Source of the DNA: Alphaproteobacteria bacterium
Lineage (GTDB): Bacteria; Pseudomonadota; Alphaproteobacteria; Sphingomonadales; Sphingomonadaceae
Length of the DNA stretch: 48,161 nucleotides
Assembly (NCBI GenBank): GCA_030424845.1
Contig: JAUHWC010000005.1
Span: forward strand, 122,501-170,661
Reading direction: 5' to 3'
In this document: in pieces, positions 18,972 through 27,481 of the stretch
How positions within the stretch are numbered: position 1 is the stretch's first letter
How the letters are laid out: every line of letters starts with the position of its first letter
Notes under the pieces: generated by a model
Told to the model about the DNA's origin: nothing
The model's input: the letters and a program-made list of their open reading frames with translations, nothing else
Databases searched by the model: none
Program-made: the position numbers and the translations under genes

Positions 18972-19181
18972 GCGCCTCAGGCGCCGGGCGGAGCGCATCC
19001 GCGCTCCTTGGCTTTCGGCCTAACGGCCGGCGCATGGTCACGCGCTGGTTTCGCCTTCGGCTCAGCAACCATTCCCGGCCAATCTAGGCGCGCTGAAAAC
19101 GGGCCTCCGGCCCGCAAGGGCGAGCGCCCGCCCGGACCGCGAAGGGAACTGCCGGGCGGACGCACCTGCGGATGCAGGTGC
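18972..19181. repeat. Cluster of GC-rich hairpins with a repeated 10-mer
   Basis: This gene-free stretch holds several perfect hairpins: GCGCC/GGCGC at 18972-18984, GGAGCGC/GCGCTCC at 18990-19007, CGGCC/GGCCG just after, CGGGCC/GGCCCG, and GCACCTGC/GCAGGTGC at 19162-19181. The 10-mer GCCGGGCGGA occurs at 18983 and 19151, each time running into a hairpin. It looks like an intergenic palindromic repeat of the REP kind. The last hairpin may end transcription of the COQ9 gene. Confidence 0.5.
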
Positions 19182-19191
19182 ATGAGACAAA

Positions 19192-19851
19192 CTACTTGTA
19201 CCCGTAGCGCAAGCGGCCGAGGAAGCGGGCAAGGTCGAAGTGTTCGCGGTCACCGCCCAGCAGCTGGGCCTTGGCCTTTTCGAACTTCATCACGCCGTCG
19301 ATGCGCCGGTCGAGGAAGGCGGCGGTCTCGGCCTTGCCCTCGCTCTCGTCATTGACGAACACGGCCAGCGTCGCGGCATAGATCGAGGCCAGAATCGCGC
19401 GCTTGGTGTAGTGGTTGTAATCGGTGGCCGTATCGCCGGCGAGGCGCCACATGCGGTCCGCGCTGGACCAGCCCATCTGCAAGGCCCGGGCCGCATTTTG
19501 CGGCATGGCCTGGATGGCCAGCGCCCGGCTGAAGGCCTCTTCCATGCCGGTGATCGATTCGAGCCGGAACCACACCAGCGCCCGGATGCGCTCGCGAATC
19601 TTCATGCTTTCCAGCGAACCGTCGGAAAAATGCTCCGCCATCCTCGCATCAACGCTCTCGACCCACGCGGCGATCATGTCCATCGCGCCGCCCGGGAAGG
19701 CGAGACGCGCCAGTGCAGGATCGACTCCCTCGGCTGCGGCAGCTGCCTCCAGCGCCTCGTCACCCCAGCCATCGAACACGGCGGACAGGGCAATTTCCGG
19801 CGCCAGCTTCAGGCGCAGGCCGTCCAGCGACCGGTCCTGTGCCGCCGTCAT
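19192..19851 (-). CDS. COQ9 family protein
   Basis: A 219-residue protein matching the COQ9 pattern: LAPEIALSAVFDGWGDEALEAAA at the TetR-like start, then MAEHFSDGSLESMKIRERIRALVWFRLE and the DYNHYTKRAILASIYAATL helix. COQ9 binds lipid and helps hydroxylation steps of ubiquinone synthesis at the membrane; the bacterial role is taken from the family. Its start codon shares one base with the stop of the ankyrin gene, so the two are coupled. Confidence 0.88.
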   Translation of the reverse strand: MTAAQDRSLDGLRLKLAPEIALSAVFDGWGDEALEAAAAAEGVDPALARLAFPGGAMDMIAAWVESVDARMAEHFSDGSLESMKIRERIRALVWFRLESITGMEEAFSRALAIQAMPQNAARALQMGWSSADRMWRLAGDTATDYNHYTKRAILASIYAATLAVFVNDESEGKAETAAFLDRRIDGVMKFEKAKAQLLGGDREHFDLARFLGRLRYGYK

Positions 19852-20471
19852 CAGAAGCTCGGTCCGTAGCTCGTGCCGCTGCTCGCCCGCTCGCCCTCGG
19901 GCCGCTCATAGCGGGCGATGATGTCATTGGTGATGTCGGTTTCACCGCGCAGGCGGGCATAGTCGCGCGCCGAGCGCCCGGAATTGTCATAGCGATCCGG
20001 ATCGGCGCCGGCCTGCAGCAGCACGCGCATCAGTTCGGTATTGCGGGCGTGCACGGCATACATCAGCGGGGTTTCACCCGAATTGTTGGTCACGTCCACG
20101 CGCGCGCCGTGGGCGATCAGCTTCTCCACGCCTTCGACATAGTTCAGCTGCGCCGCCAGCATCAGCGGCGTCATTCCGGAGTTGTCGGAAATGTTCACAT
20201 TGGCGCCCTGCTGGTAGAGGTAGTCTATCCACACCCCGTCGCGGCGTTCGACCACGATATGCATCGCGCTGCGGCCGGTGGTGATGTCGCGCGCGTTGAC
20301 CACGGTGGAGCCGGGCGTATCGAGCAGTTCGGTCACCTTGGTGCCGTCCTTGTCCTCCACTGCCTTCAGGAACTGGTAGCCTTCGGAGTAGAGCTGGGCC
20401 GCGGCCGGAGCCGACAGGGCGAGCGAGGCGGCAAGGCCAAGCATTGCGAATGTGGTGCGAAGAGGAGCCAT
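19851..20471 (-). CDS. Secreted ankyrin-repeat protein
   Basis: A 206-residue protein with a clear signal peptide (about 1-28, ending APAAAQ). Three to four ankyrin repeats follow (GRSAMHIVVERRDGVWIDYLYQQGANVN, GMTPLMLAAQLNYVEGVEKLIAHGARVD, GETPLMYAVHARNTELMRVLLQAGADPD), then a polar tail. It is expected in the periplasm as a protein-binding scaffold. I use the ATG at 20471, where the signal begins. It is divergent from the Sco gene. Confidence 0.87.
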   Translation of the reverse strand: MAPLRTTFAMLGLAASLALSAPAAAQLYSEGYQFLKAVEDKDGTKVTELLDTPGSTVVNARDITTGRSAMHIVVERRDGVWIDYLYQQGANVNISDNSGMTPLMLAAQLNYVEGVEKLIAHGARVDVTNNSGETPLMYAVHARNTELMRVLLQAGADPDRYDNSGRSARDYARLRGETDITNDIIARYERPEGERASSGTSYGPSF

Positions 20472-20558
20472 GGTGCCCCTGCCCTCCTTGAAAAATCTGT
20501 TCGGGCAGCGCACATGCCGCCCCATACATTACTCTTGTAGCCTGCCCGTTAGCAGAGC

Positions 20559-21188
20559 ATGAACCGGATTGTCATGTCCATGCGCCCCATTGCCCGTATT
20601 ATCGCCCCCGCCCTTGCCGTGGCGACGCTCCCCCTGCTTGCCGCCTGTGGCGAAGGAACGCCGCCCCCGCCGCCCGTGGGCGCGCTGGAAGGTTCCACCA
20701 TCGGCGGCCCCTTCGAACTGGTGAACGGCGATGGCGAAACGGTGCGCTGGTCCGATTTCGACGGCAAATACCGCATGGTCTATTTCGGCTACACCTGGTG
20801 TCCCGATGTCTGCCCCTTCGACCTCAACCGGATGATGCTGGGATACCGCGAATGGGCAGGAGAGAACCCCGCACTGGCAGGCGACGTGCAGCCCATCTTC
20901 ATTACCATCGACCCCGAGCGCGACACGCCGGAAAAGGTGGCCGAATACACCGCCAATTTCGGGGACAACCTGATCGGCCTGACCGGTTCCAGCGAAGCGA
21001 TCGCGCAAGCGGCGGAGAACTTCTCGGTCTTCTATTCCCGCGGCGAGGATGACGCCAACGTGGGCTACCTCATGCAGCATTCCAACGCCGGATACCTGAT
21101 GGGCCGACAGGGCGAACCCATCGCCTTGCTGCCGGTGGACGAGAGCGCCGCGGGCGTGGCCGAGCAACTGGCCACCTTCGTGCGATGA
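20559..21188 (+). CDS. Sco (SCO1/SenC) copper chaperone, lipoprotein
   Basis: A 209-residue thioredoxin-fold protein. A lipoprotein signal ends in LLAAC (Cys30). The copper site is complete: CPDVC at 81-85 in FGYTWCPDVCPFDL, and His174 in LMQHS. Sco proteins deliver copper to the CuA site of cytochrome c oxidase or maintain its thiols. Nearby ATG codons at 20574 and 20580 are alternative starts. Its stop overlaps the YcgN-like start by four bases (ATGA). Confidence 0.92.
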   Translation: MNRIVMSMRPIARIIAPALAVATLPLLAACGEGTPPPPPVGALEGSTIGGPFELVNGDGETVRWSDFDGKYRMVYFGYTWCPDVCPFDLNRMMLGYREWAGENPALAGDVQPIFITIDPERDTPEKVAEYTANFGDNLIGLTGSSEAIAQAAENFSVFYSRGEDDANVGYLMQHSNAGYLMGRQGEPIALLPVDESAAGVAEQLATFVR

Positions 21189-21616
21189 GGGAACGCTTCT
21201 GGGAACTGCCGCTCGATGCGCTGATGCGCGATGAGTGGGAAGCCCTGTGCGACGGCTGCGGGCGTTGCTGCCTGCACAAGCTCGAGGACGAGGACACCGG
21301 CGAGATCGCCGAGACCAACGTCGCCTGCAAGCTGCTCGATACCGAAACCGCGCGCTGCAAGGATTATCGCCACCGCAAGGCCTTCGTGCCCGATTGCCTG
21401 CGCCTCACCCCGGCGCTGGTCAAGAAGGTGCCGTGGCTGCCCAGGACCTGCGCCTACAAGTTGCGCGCCGATGGCAAGCCGCTGCCCGATTGGCACCATT
21501 TGCTTACCGGCAACCGCGATGCCATGATCGCCGCGGGAGTCTGCGTTTCCGGTCGCGTCATCAGCGAAGTGGATGCAGGCCCGCTGGAGCACCACATCAC
21601 GGATTGGGGCATATGA
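21185..21616 (+). CDS. YcgN family Cys-cluster protein (UPF0260)
   Basis: A 143-residue protein rich in Cys. CDGCGRCC (22-29) plus later Cys residues (CKLLDTETARCKDY, PDCLRLTP, RTCAYKL) give the metal-binding cluster of the UPF0260/YcgN family, related to CxxCxxxxC zinc or Fe-S proteins. The biochemical role is not known. It is coupled at both ends by four-base overlaps, to the Sco gene and to the metallopeptidase gene. Confidence 0.88.
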   Translation: MRERFWELPLDALMRDEWEALCDGCGRCCLHKLEDEDTGEIAETNVACKLLDTETARCKDYRHRKAFVPDCLRLTPALVKKVPWLPRTCAYKLRADGKPLPDWHHLLTGNRDAMIAAGVCVSGRVISEVDAGPLEHHITDWGI

Positions 21617-22350
21617 TCGACTGGCTTCAGCCAGACCACCAGGATCCCGCGGTCACGCTGTCGGATGACCGCAAGCTGCCCGTCGCCATCCGCCGCCATG
21701 CCCGCGCCACCCGCCTGACCATGCGCCTTGCCCCCGATGGCAGCGAACTGCGCATCACCATGCCGCGCTGGGGCCGCACGCGCGATGCCTTGCTGTTTGC
21801 CGAAAGGCGCCGTGACTGGATCGAGAAACAGCTCGCCGGCATACCCCGCGCACTGGCAATCGAACCGGGCGCGCACCTTCCCTATCGCGGCAACCGGATC
21901 CGCGTCGAATGGCATGAGAGACTGCCTCGCAAGCCGAAACTGGCAGACGCGATGCTGCACCTTGGCGGCCCGCAGGATACGCTGGAGAACCGCATCCGGC
22001 GCTGGCTCGAAGGCGAAGCGCTGGATCACATGGCACAGGACCTTGCCTTCTATTGCGACCGCGGCGGGCAGCCACTGCCGCAATTGCGCCTGTCGCGCGC
22101 GCGACGCCGATGGGGCAGCTGCACCGGCGAGCGCGACAGCGGGCGCTGCATCCGTATCAACTGGCGGCTGATCATGGCCCCGGACCACGTGCGCCGGTCG
22201 GTCGTGGCGCATGAAGTCGCCCACCTGACCCATTTCGACCATTCACCCGCCTTCCACGCGCTGCTGGGCGAGCTCTACGAAGGCGACATAACCCTGGCCG
22301 ACCGCTGGCTGAAACAGCAGGGCCGCACGCTTTACGCCGCATTCGGTTAG
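21613..22350 (+). CDS. YgjP/SprT-like zinc metallopeptidase
   Basis: A 245-residue protein. The zinc motif HEVAH is at 200-204 with a further His at 210 (FDHSPAFH), and the upstream RRRWGSC and IRINWRLIMAP segments are typical of the YgjP/DUF45 M48-like family. It is probably a cytoplasmic protease; in some bacteria members lie near restriction or DNA-repair genes, but not here. I start it at 21613, where the ATG overlaps the YcgN-like stop. Confidence 0.88.
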   Translation: MIDWLQPDHQDPAVTLSDDRKLPVAIRRHARATRLTMRLAPDGSELRITMPRWGRTRDALLFAERRRDWIEKQLAGIPRALAIEPGAHLPYRGNRIRVEWHERLPRKPKLADAMLHLGGPQDTLENRIRRWLEGEALDHMAQDLAFYCDRGGQPLPQLRLSRARRRWGSCTGERDSGRCIRINWRLIMAPDHVRRSVVAHEVAHLTHFDHSPAFHALLGELYEGDITLADRWLKQQGRTLYAAFG

Positions 22351-22407
22351 ACCGCACGCCAAGCTGCCACTGGCGAAACACGCGAGCAGGCCCTATCTGC
22401 CCAAGCC

Positions 22408-22902
22408 ATGAAGCAATTCCTGCGCCGGATATCGCCCAAACGGGCCGTAAAGGACTTCCTCGAAGTCTGGCAGACACCCCAGCAGCATCGCTGGCCGGTG
22501 ATCGGCGTTTCGCTGGCCGCCACCTTCGCGCTGTTCATCCTGTTCATCCCGGAAAGCCAGCGCATCGAACCGCGCCCGCCGGAAGTGATCTATATCTCCA
22601 CCTGGTCGGAAGACCGGAGCGAACAACAGATCATCGCCAGCAATTGCCGCAACCAGGAACTGAAGGACGCGCTGCAGGCCCGGCTGGACGAGCGCGCCGA
22701 AATCCGCCGCGACATGTATCGCGCCCTGGGCCGCGCCACCTTCATCGACGTCGACGAGATCGAGGCAGAGGCCGAAGCCGAGCGCGCCCGCGTCGCGCAA
22801 GAGGAACAGGCCGCCCGCGATGCCGCCGGTTTCGACGATGCCGCGATGGCCATGTCGGTCGAGGAATATTGCGCGCAGGCCCTCGATGGCAGCGCGGGCT
22901 GA
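22408..22902 (+). CDS. Single-span membrane protein with a coiled-coil tail, unknown function
   Basis: A 164-residue protein with a basic cytoplasmic start, one hydrophobic helix (about residues 31-48, VIGVSLAATFALFILFIP) and an acidic, Ala/Glu-rich helical region (about 85-145) that may form a coiled coil. No known domain is recognised. Its end overlaps the ribD start by 17 bp, so it probably belongs to the same transcript. Confidence 0.68.
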   Translation: MKQFLRRISPKRAVKDFLEVWQTPQQHRWPVIGVSLAATFALFILFIPESQRIEPRPPEVIYISTWSEDRSEQQIIASNCRNQELKDALQARLDERAEIRRDMYRALGRATFIDVDEIEAEAEAERARVAQEEQAARDAAGFDDAAMAMSVEEYCAQALDGSAG

Positions 22903-23857
22903 CGATAGGTCCTGGCTGGATGCGGCGGCGGCGCTGGCGATCCGGGCGCGCCCGGCCAGTGCACCCAACCCCGCCGTCGCCGCGATCATCGTGAGGGACC
23001 GCATTGTCCTTGGCCGCGGCTGGACCGCTGCCGGGGGCCGGCCGCATGCGGAAGCCGCCGCGCTGGCACAAGCCGGTGGCGCAGCGCGCGGAGCCACCAT
23101 GTATGTCACGCTGGAACCCTGCGCGCACCGCTCCGAACGCGGCCCGTCCTGTGCCGACATTACCGCCAGGGCCGGTCTTGCCCGCGTGGTCGTGGGCTGC
23201 ACCGATCCGGACCCGCGCACCAACGGCAAGGGCATTGCCCGCCTGCGCGACGCCGGGATCACGGTGGACGTGCTTGAGCATCACGCCAGCCGCGCCAGCC
23301 TTGCCGGCTTCCTCACCCGCGAAGAGAAGCAGCGGCCCCACGTCACGCTCAAGCTGGCGGTGAGCGCGGATGGCTTCATCGGGCCGACCTCCGGCGAGCC
23401 TGTCACCATCACCGGCGAGGTGGCCCGCGCCCATGTCCACCGCCAGCGGGCGCTGGCCGAAGCGATCGTGGTGGGCGGCGCAACGCTGCGCAATGACAAC
23501 CCCCGGCTCGACGTGCGCCTGCCGGGGCTGGAAGGCCGCTCGCCCAAGCGCTTCGTGTTGACGCGCGGGCAAGCGCCCCATGGCTGGGGCAGGCTTGCCG
23601 GCCCGCAGGACATCGCCGGCCTTTGCCCGATGCAATATTGCTATGTCGAAGGCGGCGGCGCCACGGCAGAGGCCTTCCTCAATGCCGGGCTGGTGGACGA
23701 ACTGCACATATACTGCGCCCCGCTCAGGCTCGGCAGCGGCATTCCCGCCTACGGCAATCTCGGCCTGGCGGCAGAGGGCGCACCGCCCCCGGGCTTTTCG
23801 CGCGTTGACCGGCGGCGCATTGGCGGCGATACGCTGTCCATCTATCGGCCGCATTAA
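22886..23857 (+). CDS. ribD: RibD, bifunctional deaminase/reductase of riboflavin synthesis
   Basis: A 323-residue protein. The N-terminal deaminase has the zinc site HAE (54-56) and PCAHRSERGPSC (Cys79, Cys89). The C-terminal reductase begins near KLAVSADGFIG and has GGATLRNDNP. Together they convert the GTP cyclohydrolase product to the 5-amino ribitylamino pyrimidine. I start it at the ATG at 22886, inside the end of the previous gene. ribE follows 15 bp later. No ribBA or ribH gene is in view. Confidence 0.94.
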   Translation: MAARADDRSWLDAAAALAIRARPASAPNPAVAAIIVRDRIVLGRGWTAAGGRPHAEAAALAQAGGAARGATMYVTLEPCAHRSERGPSCADITARAGLARVVVGCTDPDPRTNGKGIARLRDAGITVDVLEHHASRASLAGFLTREEKQRPHVTLKLAVSADGFIGPTSGEPVTITGEVARAHVHRQRALAEAIVVGGATLRNDNPRLDVRLPGLEGRSPKRFVLTRGQAPHGWGRLAGPQDIAGLCPMQYCYVEGGGATAEAFLNAGLVDELHIYCAPLRLGSGIPAYGNLGLAAEGAPPPGFSRVDRRRIGGDTLSIYRPH

Positions 23858-23872
23858 TTCAGGGGAGAGCGG

Positions 23873-24490
23873 ATGTTCACCGGCATCGTCACCGCCATCG
23901 GAACGATCCAGAGCGTGGAACGGCGCGGCGATCTGCGCGTGCAGATCACCTGCCCGTGGGACCCCGCCGATATCGCCATCGGCGCCAGCATCGCCTGCTC
24001 GGGCGTGTGCCTTACCGTGGTGAAGCGCGGCGGTGAAAAGGGCGCCTGCTGGTTTGCGGTGGACGTCTCTGCCGAGACCGTCTCGCGCGCGGCCAAGGCG
24101 ATGTGGACCGAAGGGCGCAACCTGAACCTCGAACCCTCGCTGCGGCTGGGTGACGAGCTGGGCGGCCATATCGTGACCGGCCATGTCGATGCCGTGGGCC
24201 GCGTGCATGACTGGCACCCCGAAGGCGATTCCATGCGCGCCACCATCGCCGCGCCGGCAGACCTCGCCCCCTTCATCGCCGCCAAGGGATCGATCACCAT
24301 CGACGGCGTCTCGCTGACGGTGAATTCGGTGTCTGACCGCCCCGATGGCTCTGTCCACTTCGGCCTCAACATCATCCCGCACACGGCAGAAGTCACCACT
24401 CTGGGCGAACTGGCGCAGGGCGCGGAAGTGAACCTCGAGATCGATACCGTGGCGCGCTACCTGCAACGGATGGCGAGCCTCAGGGGGTAA
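23873..24490 (+). CDS. ribE: Riboflavin synthase, alpha subunit
   Basis: A 205-residue protein starting MFTGIVTAIGTI, the standard riboflavin synthase start. It has two lumazine-binding repeats, with the second GHIVTGHVD region near residue 98 and SLTVNSV near the end. It dismutates two 6,7-dimethyl-8-ribityllumazine molecules to riboflavin. GGGGAG precedes the ATG by about five bases, and it is in one operon with ribD. The symbol is ribE or ribC depending on naming tradition. Confidence 0.95.
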   Translation: MFTGIVTAIGTIQSVERRGDLRVQITCPWDPADIAIGASIACSGVCLTVVKRGGEKGACWFAVDVSAETVSRAAKAMWTEGRNLNLEPSLRLGDELGGHIVTGHVDAVGRVHDWHPEGDSMRATIAAPADLAPFIAAKGSITIDGVSLTVNSVSDRPDGSVHFGLNIIPHTAEVTTLGELAQGAEVNLEIDTVARYLQRMASLRG

Positions 24491-24573
24491 GCACTTCCCT
24501 ACACGCCCTTCGACATCGCAAGACCCCCGGATGGTTCGTTCAAGCCCTCCGGATGCCCGATGTCCAATGGCAA

Positions 24574-24608
24574 ACTGTCCCGAAAAGGATTTTCCCCTTC
24601 AGGACAGT
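24574..24608. other. Hairpin in the ribE to S41 gap
   Basis: ACTGTCC (24574-24580) pairs with GGACAGT (24602-24608) around a 21-nt loop. It is the only structure I see in the 226-bp space after ribE. There is no T run, so termination is doubtful. Confidence 0.25.
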
Positions 24609-24716
24609 GTTCCATGTGTTCCAAAGGTTAACGCGCCCAGGCGTTCGTCGGACTGCATCGGCCAATCGCGGACCGTGGGGTTGCGCATCGGGTGCAGGCT
24701 CCGCAAACCCGCGAAC

Positions 24717-26156
24717 ATGACCTTCCTGACCAGATTTTCGCTGCCGGTGCTCGCCGCGCTGCTGGCCGGATGCGCTGCCGGATCGGCCTCTGCCCCCTTG
24801 CCGCAACCGTGGCTGGACGCGGGCAGCCTGCAGGAAATTGTCACGCCTTCGGGAACAACAGACCCTGCCGTGCGCGGGGTGTGGCGCAGTCGTGGCTGCG
24901 GCCGGCTGCTGCGGATCGACGAGGGCGGCGTTTCGCAGTTCGAGATTGGCGAGCGTTGCTACCTGCCCTTGCGGGAAGGCGGCGCGCAGAGTGAAATGGA
25001 TTCGGTCAGCTATCACTTCTTCCGCATGTTGCCGGGCGGCGAAAGCGCGATCTTCCAGTTGCTGCGCGGCGATACCAACGTGGTTTTCGACCGGCTGGAG
25101 GCGATGCCTGACGAATGCGGCGAACAGCCCGATGCAGGACCGGAAGCGGTGGCGCAGGCTTTCCTCGATGCCTTCGACCGCCACTATGCCTTTTTCGATC
25201 GTCGTCCGCCTGACCACGACGTTCGCGCCGAGCGGGTATTGGCGCAGCTGCGGCCGGGGATGGACGATGCCGCCTTGTGGGATGCGCTGGCTTCCTACCT
25301 CGATGGCCTGTCCGACAGCCACACCAAGCTGATCGGCGAGGTGGATGGCACGCGCCGCCGGGTGCAGGACGGCCAGGGTCAGACGCTGCCCATGGTGCGC
25401 AGCGCCGAAGGCGGGGAGACAGCCTGGTTGGTCGGCCTGATCGGACAGACCATGGCGCGGCTGGGTGAGACAGGCCATCACACGGGGCGGGACCGGATCG
25501 TGTGGGGAATGCTGGATGATCGCGTGGGCTATTTGCAGATCTTCCAGATGGGCGGTTTCACCGATCGCGAGGATTTCGGCAGCGATGCATGGGCACAGGC
25601 CGAGATGGCCGAGTTCAACCGCATCATGGACGAGGCTTTTGCTGCCTTTGCAACGGCCGATGCGGTGGTGCTGGACCTGTCCAACAATCGCGGCGGGTGG
25701 GACAGGATCGCCAAGATGGTACCGGGCCGCTTCACTGGCGAGCCCTATACCGGCTTCAGCACGCAGGCGCGCGGTTCCGGTCTTGCGCCCTTCCCGCACC
25801 GCATCAGCCCTGCCGAAGGGCCGCGCTTTACCGGCCCGGTCTACCTGCTGACCAGCGATGTGACGGTAAGCGGCGGCGAACTGGCCACGCTGGCGCTGCG
25901 GCAGAACCCGCGCGTCACGCAGGTGGGTCAGACAATGCGCGGCGCCTTTTCCACCCCGCTCGCCAAGCGGCTGCCCAACGGCTGGCTGCTGGAATTGTCG
26001 AACGAGGTGTTCGCAGCCCCTGATGGCACGGTTTACGAGGAAGCAGGGCTCGAACCGCAGGTGGCGCTTGATGTCTATCCCGCATCATCGCCGGTCGCAG
26101 GCCATGCCCGGGCGCTGGACCAGGTACTGGCCCTGGCCCTTGAGCATGGCGAATAG
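24717..26156 (+). CDS. S41 family peptidase, lipoprotein
   Basis: A 479-residue protein with a lipoprotein signal ending in LLAGC. The C-terminal half is an S41 (tail-specific protease-like) domain: VGYLQIFQMGGF, VVLDLSNNRGGWD, and the nucleophile Ser385 in SDVTVSGGELATLAL. A helical region with HYAFFDRRPPDHD and LSDSHTKLIGEV comes before it. It probably degrades proteins or peptides at the cell envelope. I use the ATG at 24717, where the lipoprotein signal begins; the frame is open upstream but looks non-coding. It converges on the aminotransferase gene over a strong terminator. Confidence 0.85.
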   Translation: MTFLTRFSLPVLAALLAGCAAGSASAPLPQPWLDAGSLQEIVTPSGTTDPAVRGVWRSRGCGRLLRIDEGGVSQFEIGERCYLPLREGGAQSEMDSVSYHFFRMLPGGESAIFQLLRGDTNVVFDRLEAMPDECGEQPDAGPEAVAQAFLDAFDRHYAFFDRRPPDHDVRAERVLAQLRPGMDDAALWDALASYLDGLSDSHTKLIGEVDGTRRRVQDGQGQTLPMVRSAEGGETAWLVGLIGQTMARLGETGHHTGRDRIVWGMLDDRVGYLQIFQMGGFTDREDFGSDAWAQAEMAEFNRIMDEAFAAFATADAVVLDLSNNRGGWDRIAKMVPGRFTGEPYTGFSTQARGSGLAPFPHRISPAEGPRFTGPVYLLTSDVTVSGGELATLALRQNPRVTQVGQTMRGAFSTPLAKRLPNGWLLELSNEVFAAPDGTVYEEAGLEPQVALDVYPASSPVAGHARALDQVLALALEHGE

Positions 26157-26160
26157 GAAA

Positions 26161-26190
26161 AGGGGCCCGCAGATTGCTCTGCCGGCCCCT
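26161..26190. terminator. Bidirectional terminator between S41 and aminotransferase genes
   Basis: A 12-bp stem with one C-C mismatch (AGGGGCC with GGCCCCT outermost) and a 6-nt loop, flanked by A residues on the left that give a T run for the leftward gene. It lies between two convergent stops. Confidence 0.75.
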
Positions 26191-26215
26191 GTTCGATCGT
26201 TCGGGTGAGCGCGTG

Positions 26216-27394
26216 TCAGGCCGAAACCGCTGCCAGTGCGTTCACGAACTTGTCGATATTGCCCATGGTGAGGCCGGCCACGTTGATGCGGCCCGAACCT
26301 GCCATGTAGATGCCGTGCTCCTCGCGCAGGGCAAGGATCTGCTCCTTGGTCAGCGGGAGCATGGCGAACATGCCCTGCTGCTGGCCGAGCGGGGCAAGGT
26401 TCACCGCGCCGGCGTTGCTCGATGCGGCGAGCTTTTCGCGCACCTGGCGAATGCGGGCGCGCATCGAATCGAGCTCGTCCGTCCACTGCTTCGTCATCGC
26501 CGGATCGGTCAGCGCAAGGCGCACGGCAGATGCGCCATGGTCCGGCGGCATAGACCAGTTGGCGCGGGCCAGCGCGCAGCCGTTGGACATGGCCTTGGCC
26601 GTATCCGCCGCACTGGCGGTAAGCACGTAGCAGGCACCCACGCGGTCCCGGTATAGGCCGAAGTTCTTGTCGCAGCTATAGGCGATCAGCGCTTCGGGGA
26701 CCGATGCGATGACGCGGCGCGTGCCATAGGCATCCTCGTCCATGCCGAGGCCCAGGCCCTGGTATGCAAGGTCGATGATCGGCAGCACGTCCGATGCACC
26801 AAGCAGGGCGGCGATCTCGTCCCACTGCGCGGGCGTGTAGTCGACACCTGTCGGGTTGTGGCAGCAGCCGTGCAGCAGCAGGGCATCGCCTTCGCCGGCA
26901 CTGGCAAGCGCTTCCTTCAGCGCGGCAAGGTCAGCCGTGCCATCGGCCTTGGCGTGGTTGAAGCCGAGCAGCTCGACGCCGGTATCATCAAGGATCTGCG
27001 CGTGGTTGGGCCAGCTGGGCGTGCCCATCAGGATGCGCTTGATGCCCGCCTTCCTGGCCATCGCCACCGCGATACGCACCGCGCCGGTGCCGCCGGGGGT
27101 CTGCATCCCGTCGATCCGGCCGCCCAGCGAGGGGTCTTCGCCACCGAAGATATGCGGCATGAGCGCATGGACAAAGCCCATGTCGCCTTCCGGACCGAGG
27201 TAGGCCTTGGTGTCCTGCTCGGCCACCAGCTTCTGCTCGGCCGCCTTGATGCAGGCGAACACCGGTGTGCCGCCATCGGCGGTGCGGTAGACGCCAACGC
27301 CGAGGTCAATCTTGTCCTCGCGCGGGTCAGCGTCAAAAAGCTTGATGAGCGCAAGCAGCGCGTCGGGCGGTTGTTGGTCGAGTCTGTCGAGCAT
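26216..27394 (-). CDS. Aromatic/aspartate aminotransferase, class I
   Basis: A 392-residue PLP enzyme. The PLP lysine is Lys243 in SCDKNFGLYRDRVGA; CHNPTG (178-183) and DLAYQGLG (208-215) complete the cofactor site. The start DLGVGVYRTADGGTPV is typical of the AspC/TyrB group, which moves amino groups between aspartate or aromatic amino acids and 2-oxoglutarate in the cytoplasm. I choose the ATG at 27394; a longer TTG-started frame adds seven residues without clear merit. Specificity between aspartate and aromatic substrates cannot be told by eye. Confidence 0.93.
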   Translation of the reverse strand: MLDRLDQQPPDALLALIKLFDADPREDKIDLGVGVYRTADGGTPVFACIKAAEQKLVAEQDTKAYLGPEGDMGFVHALMPHIFGGEDPSLGGRIDGMQTPGGTGAVRIAVAMARKAGIKRILMGTPSWPNHAQILDDTGVELLGFNHAKADGTADLAALKEALASAGEGDALLLHGCCHNPTGVDYTPAQWDEIAALLGASDVLPIIDLAYQGLGLGMDEDAYGTRRVIASVPEALIAYSCDKNFGLYRDRVGACYVLTASAADTAKAMSNGCALARANWSMPPDHGASAVRLALTDPAMTKQWTDELDSMRARIRQVREKLAASSNAGAVNLAPLGQQQGMFAMLPLTKEQILALREEHGIYMAGSGRINVAGLTMGNIDKFVNALAAVSA

Positions 27395-27417
27395 AGTGGC
27401 AGTGCCCTTGCGCAAGA

Positions 27418-27448
27418 AGGCCCCCTATCGCAAGAGCGAAGAGGGCCT
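27418..27448 (-). terminator. Probable terminator after the DUF1134 gene
   Basis: On the minus strand AGGCCCTC pairs with GGGGGCCT (one G-T pair) around a loop that can form a second small stem, then TTCTT. It lies between the DUF1134 end and the aminotransferase start. Confidence 0.5.
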
Positions 27449-27481
27449 CAGCTGCAAAATTTATGCGATTTTGCCAAGCCG

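Noticed and set aside
23858-24716. FMN riboswitch near the rib genes
   Set aside because: The conserved FMN-aptamer segments are not seen before ribD or after ribE; only a simple hairpin is present.
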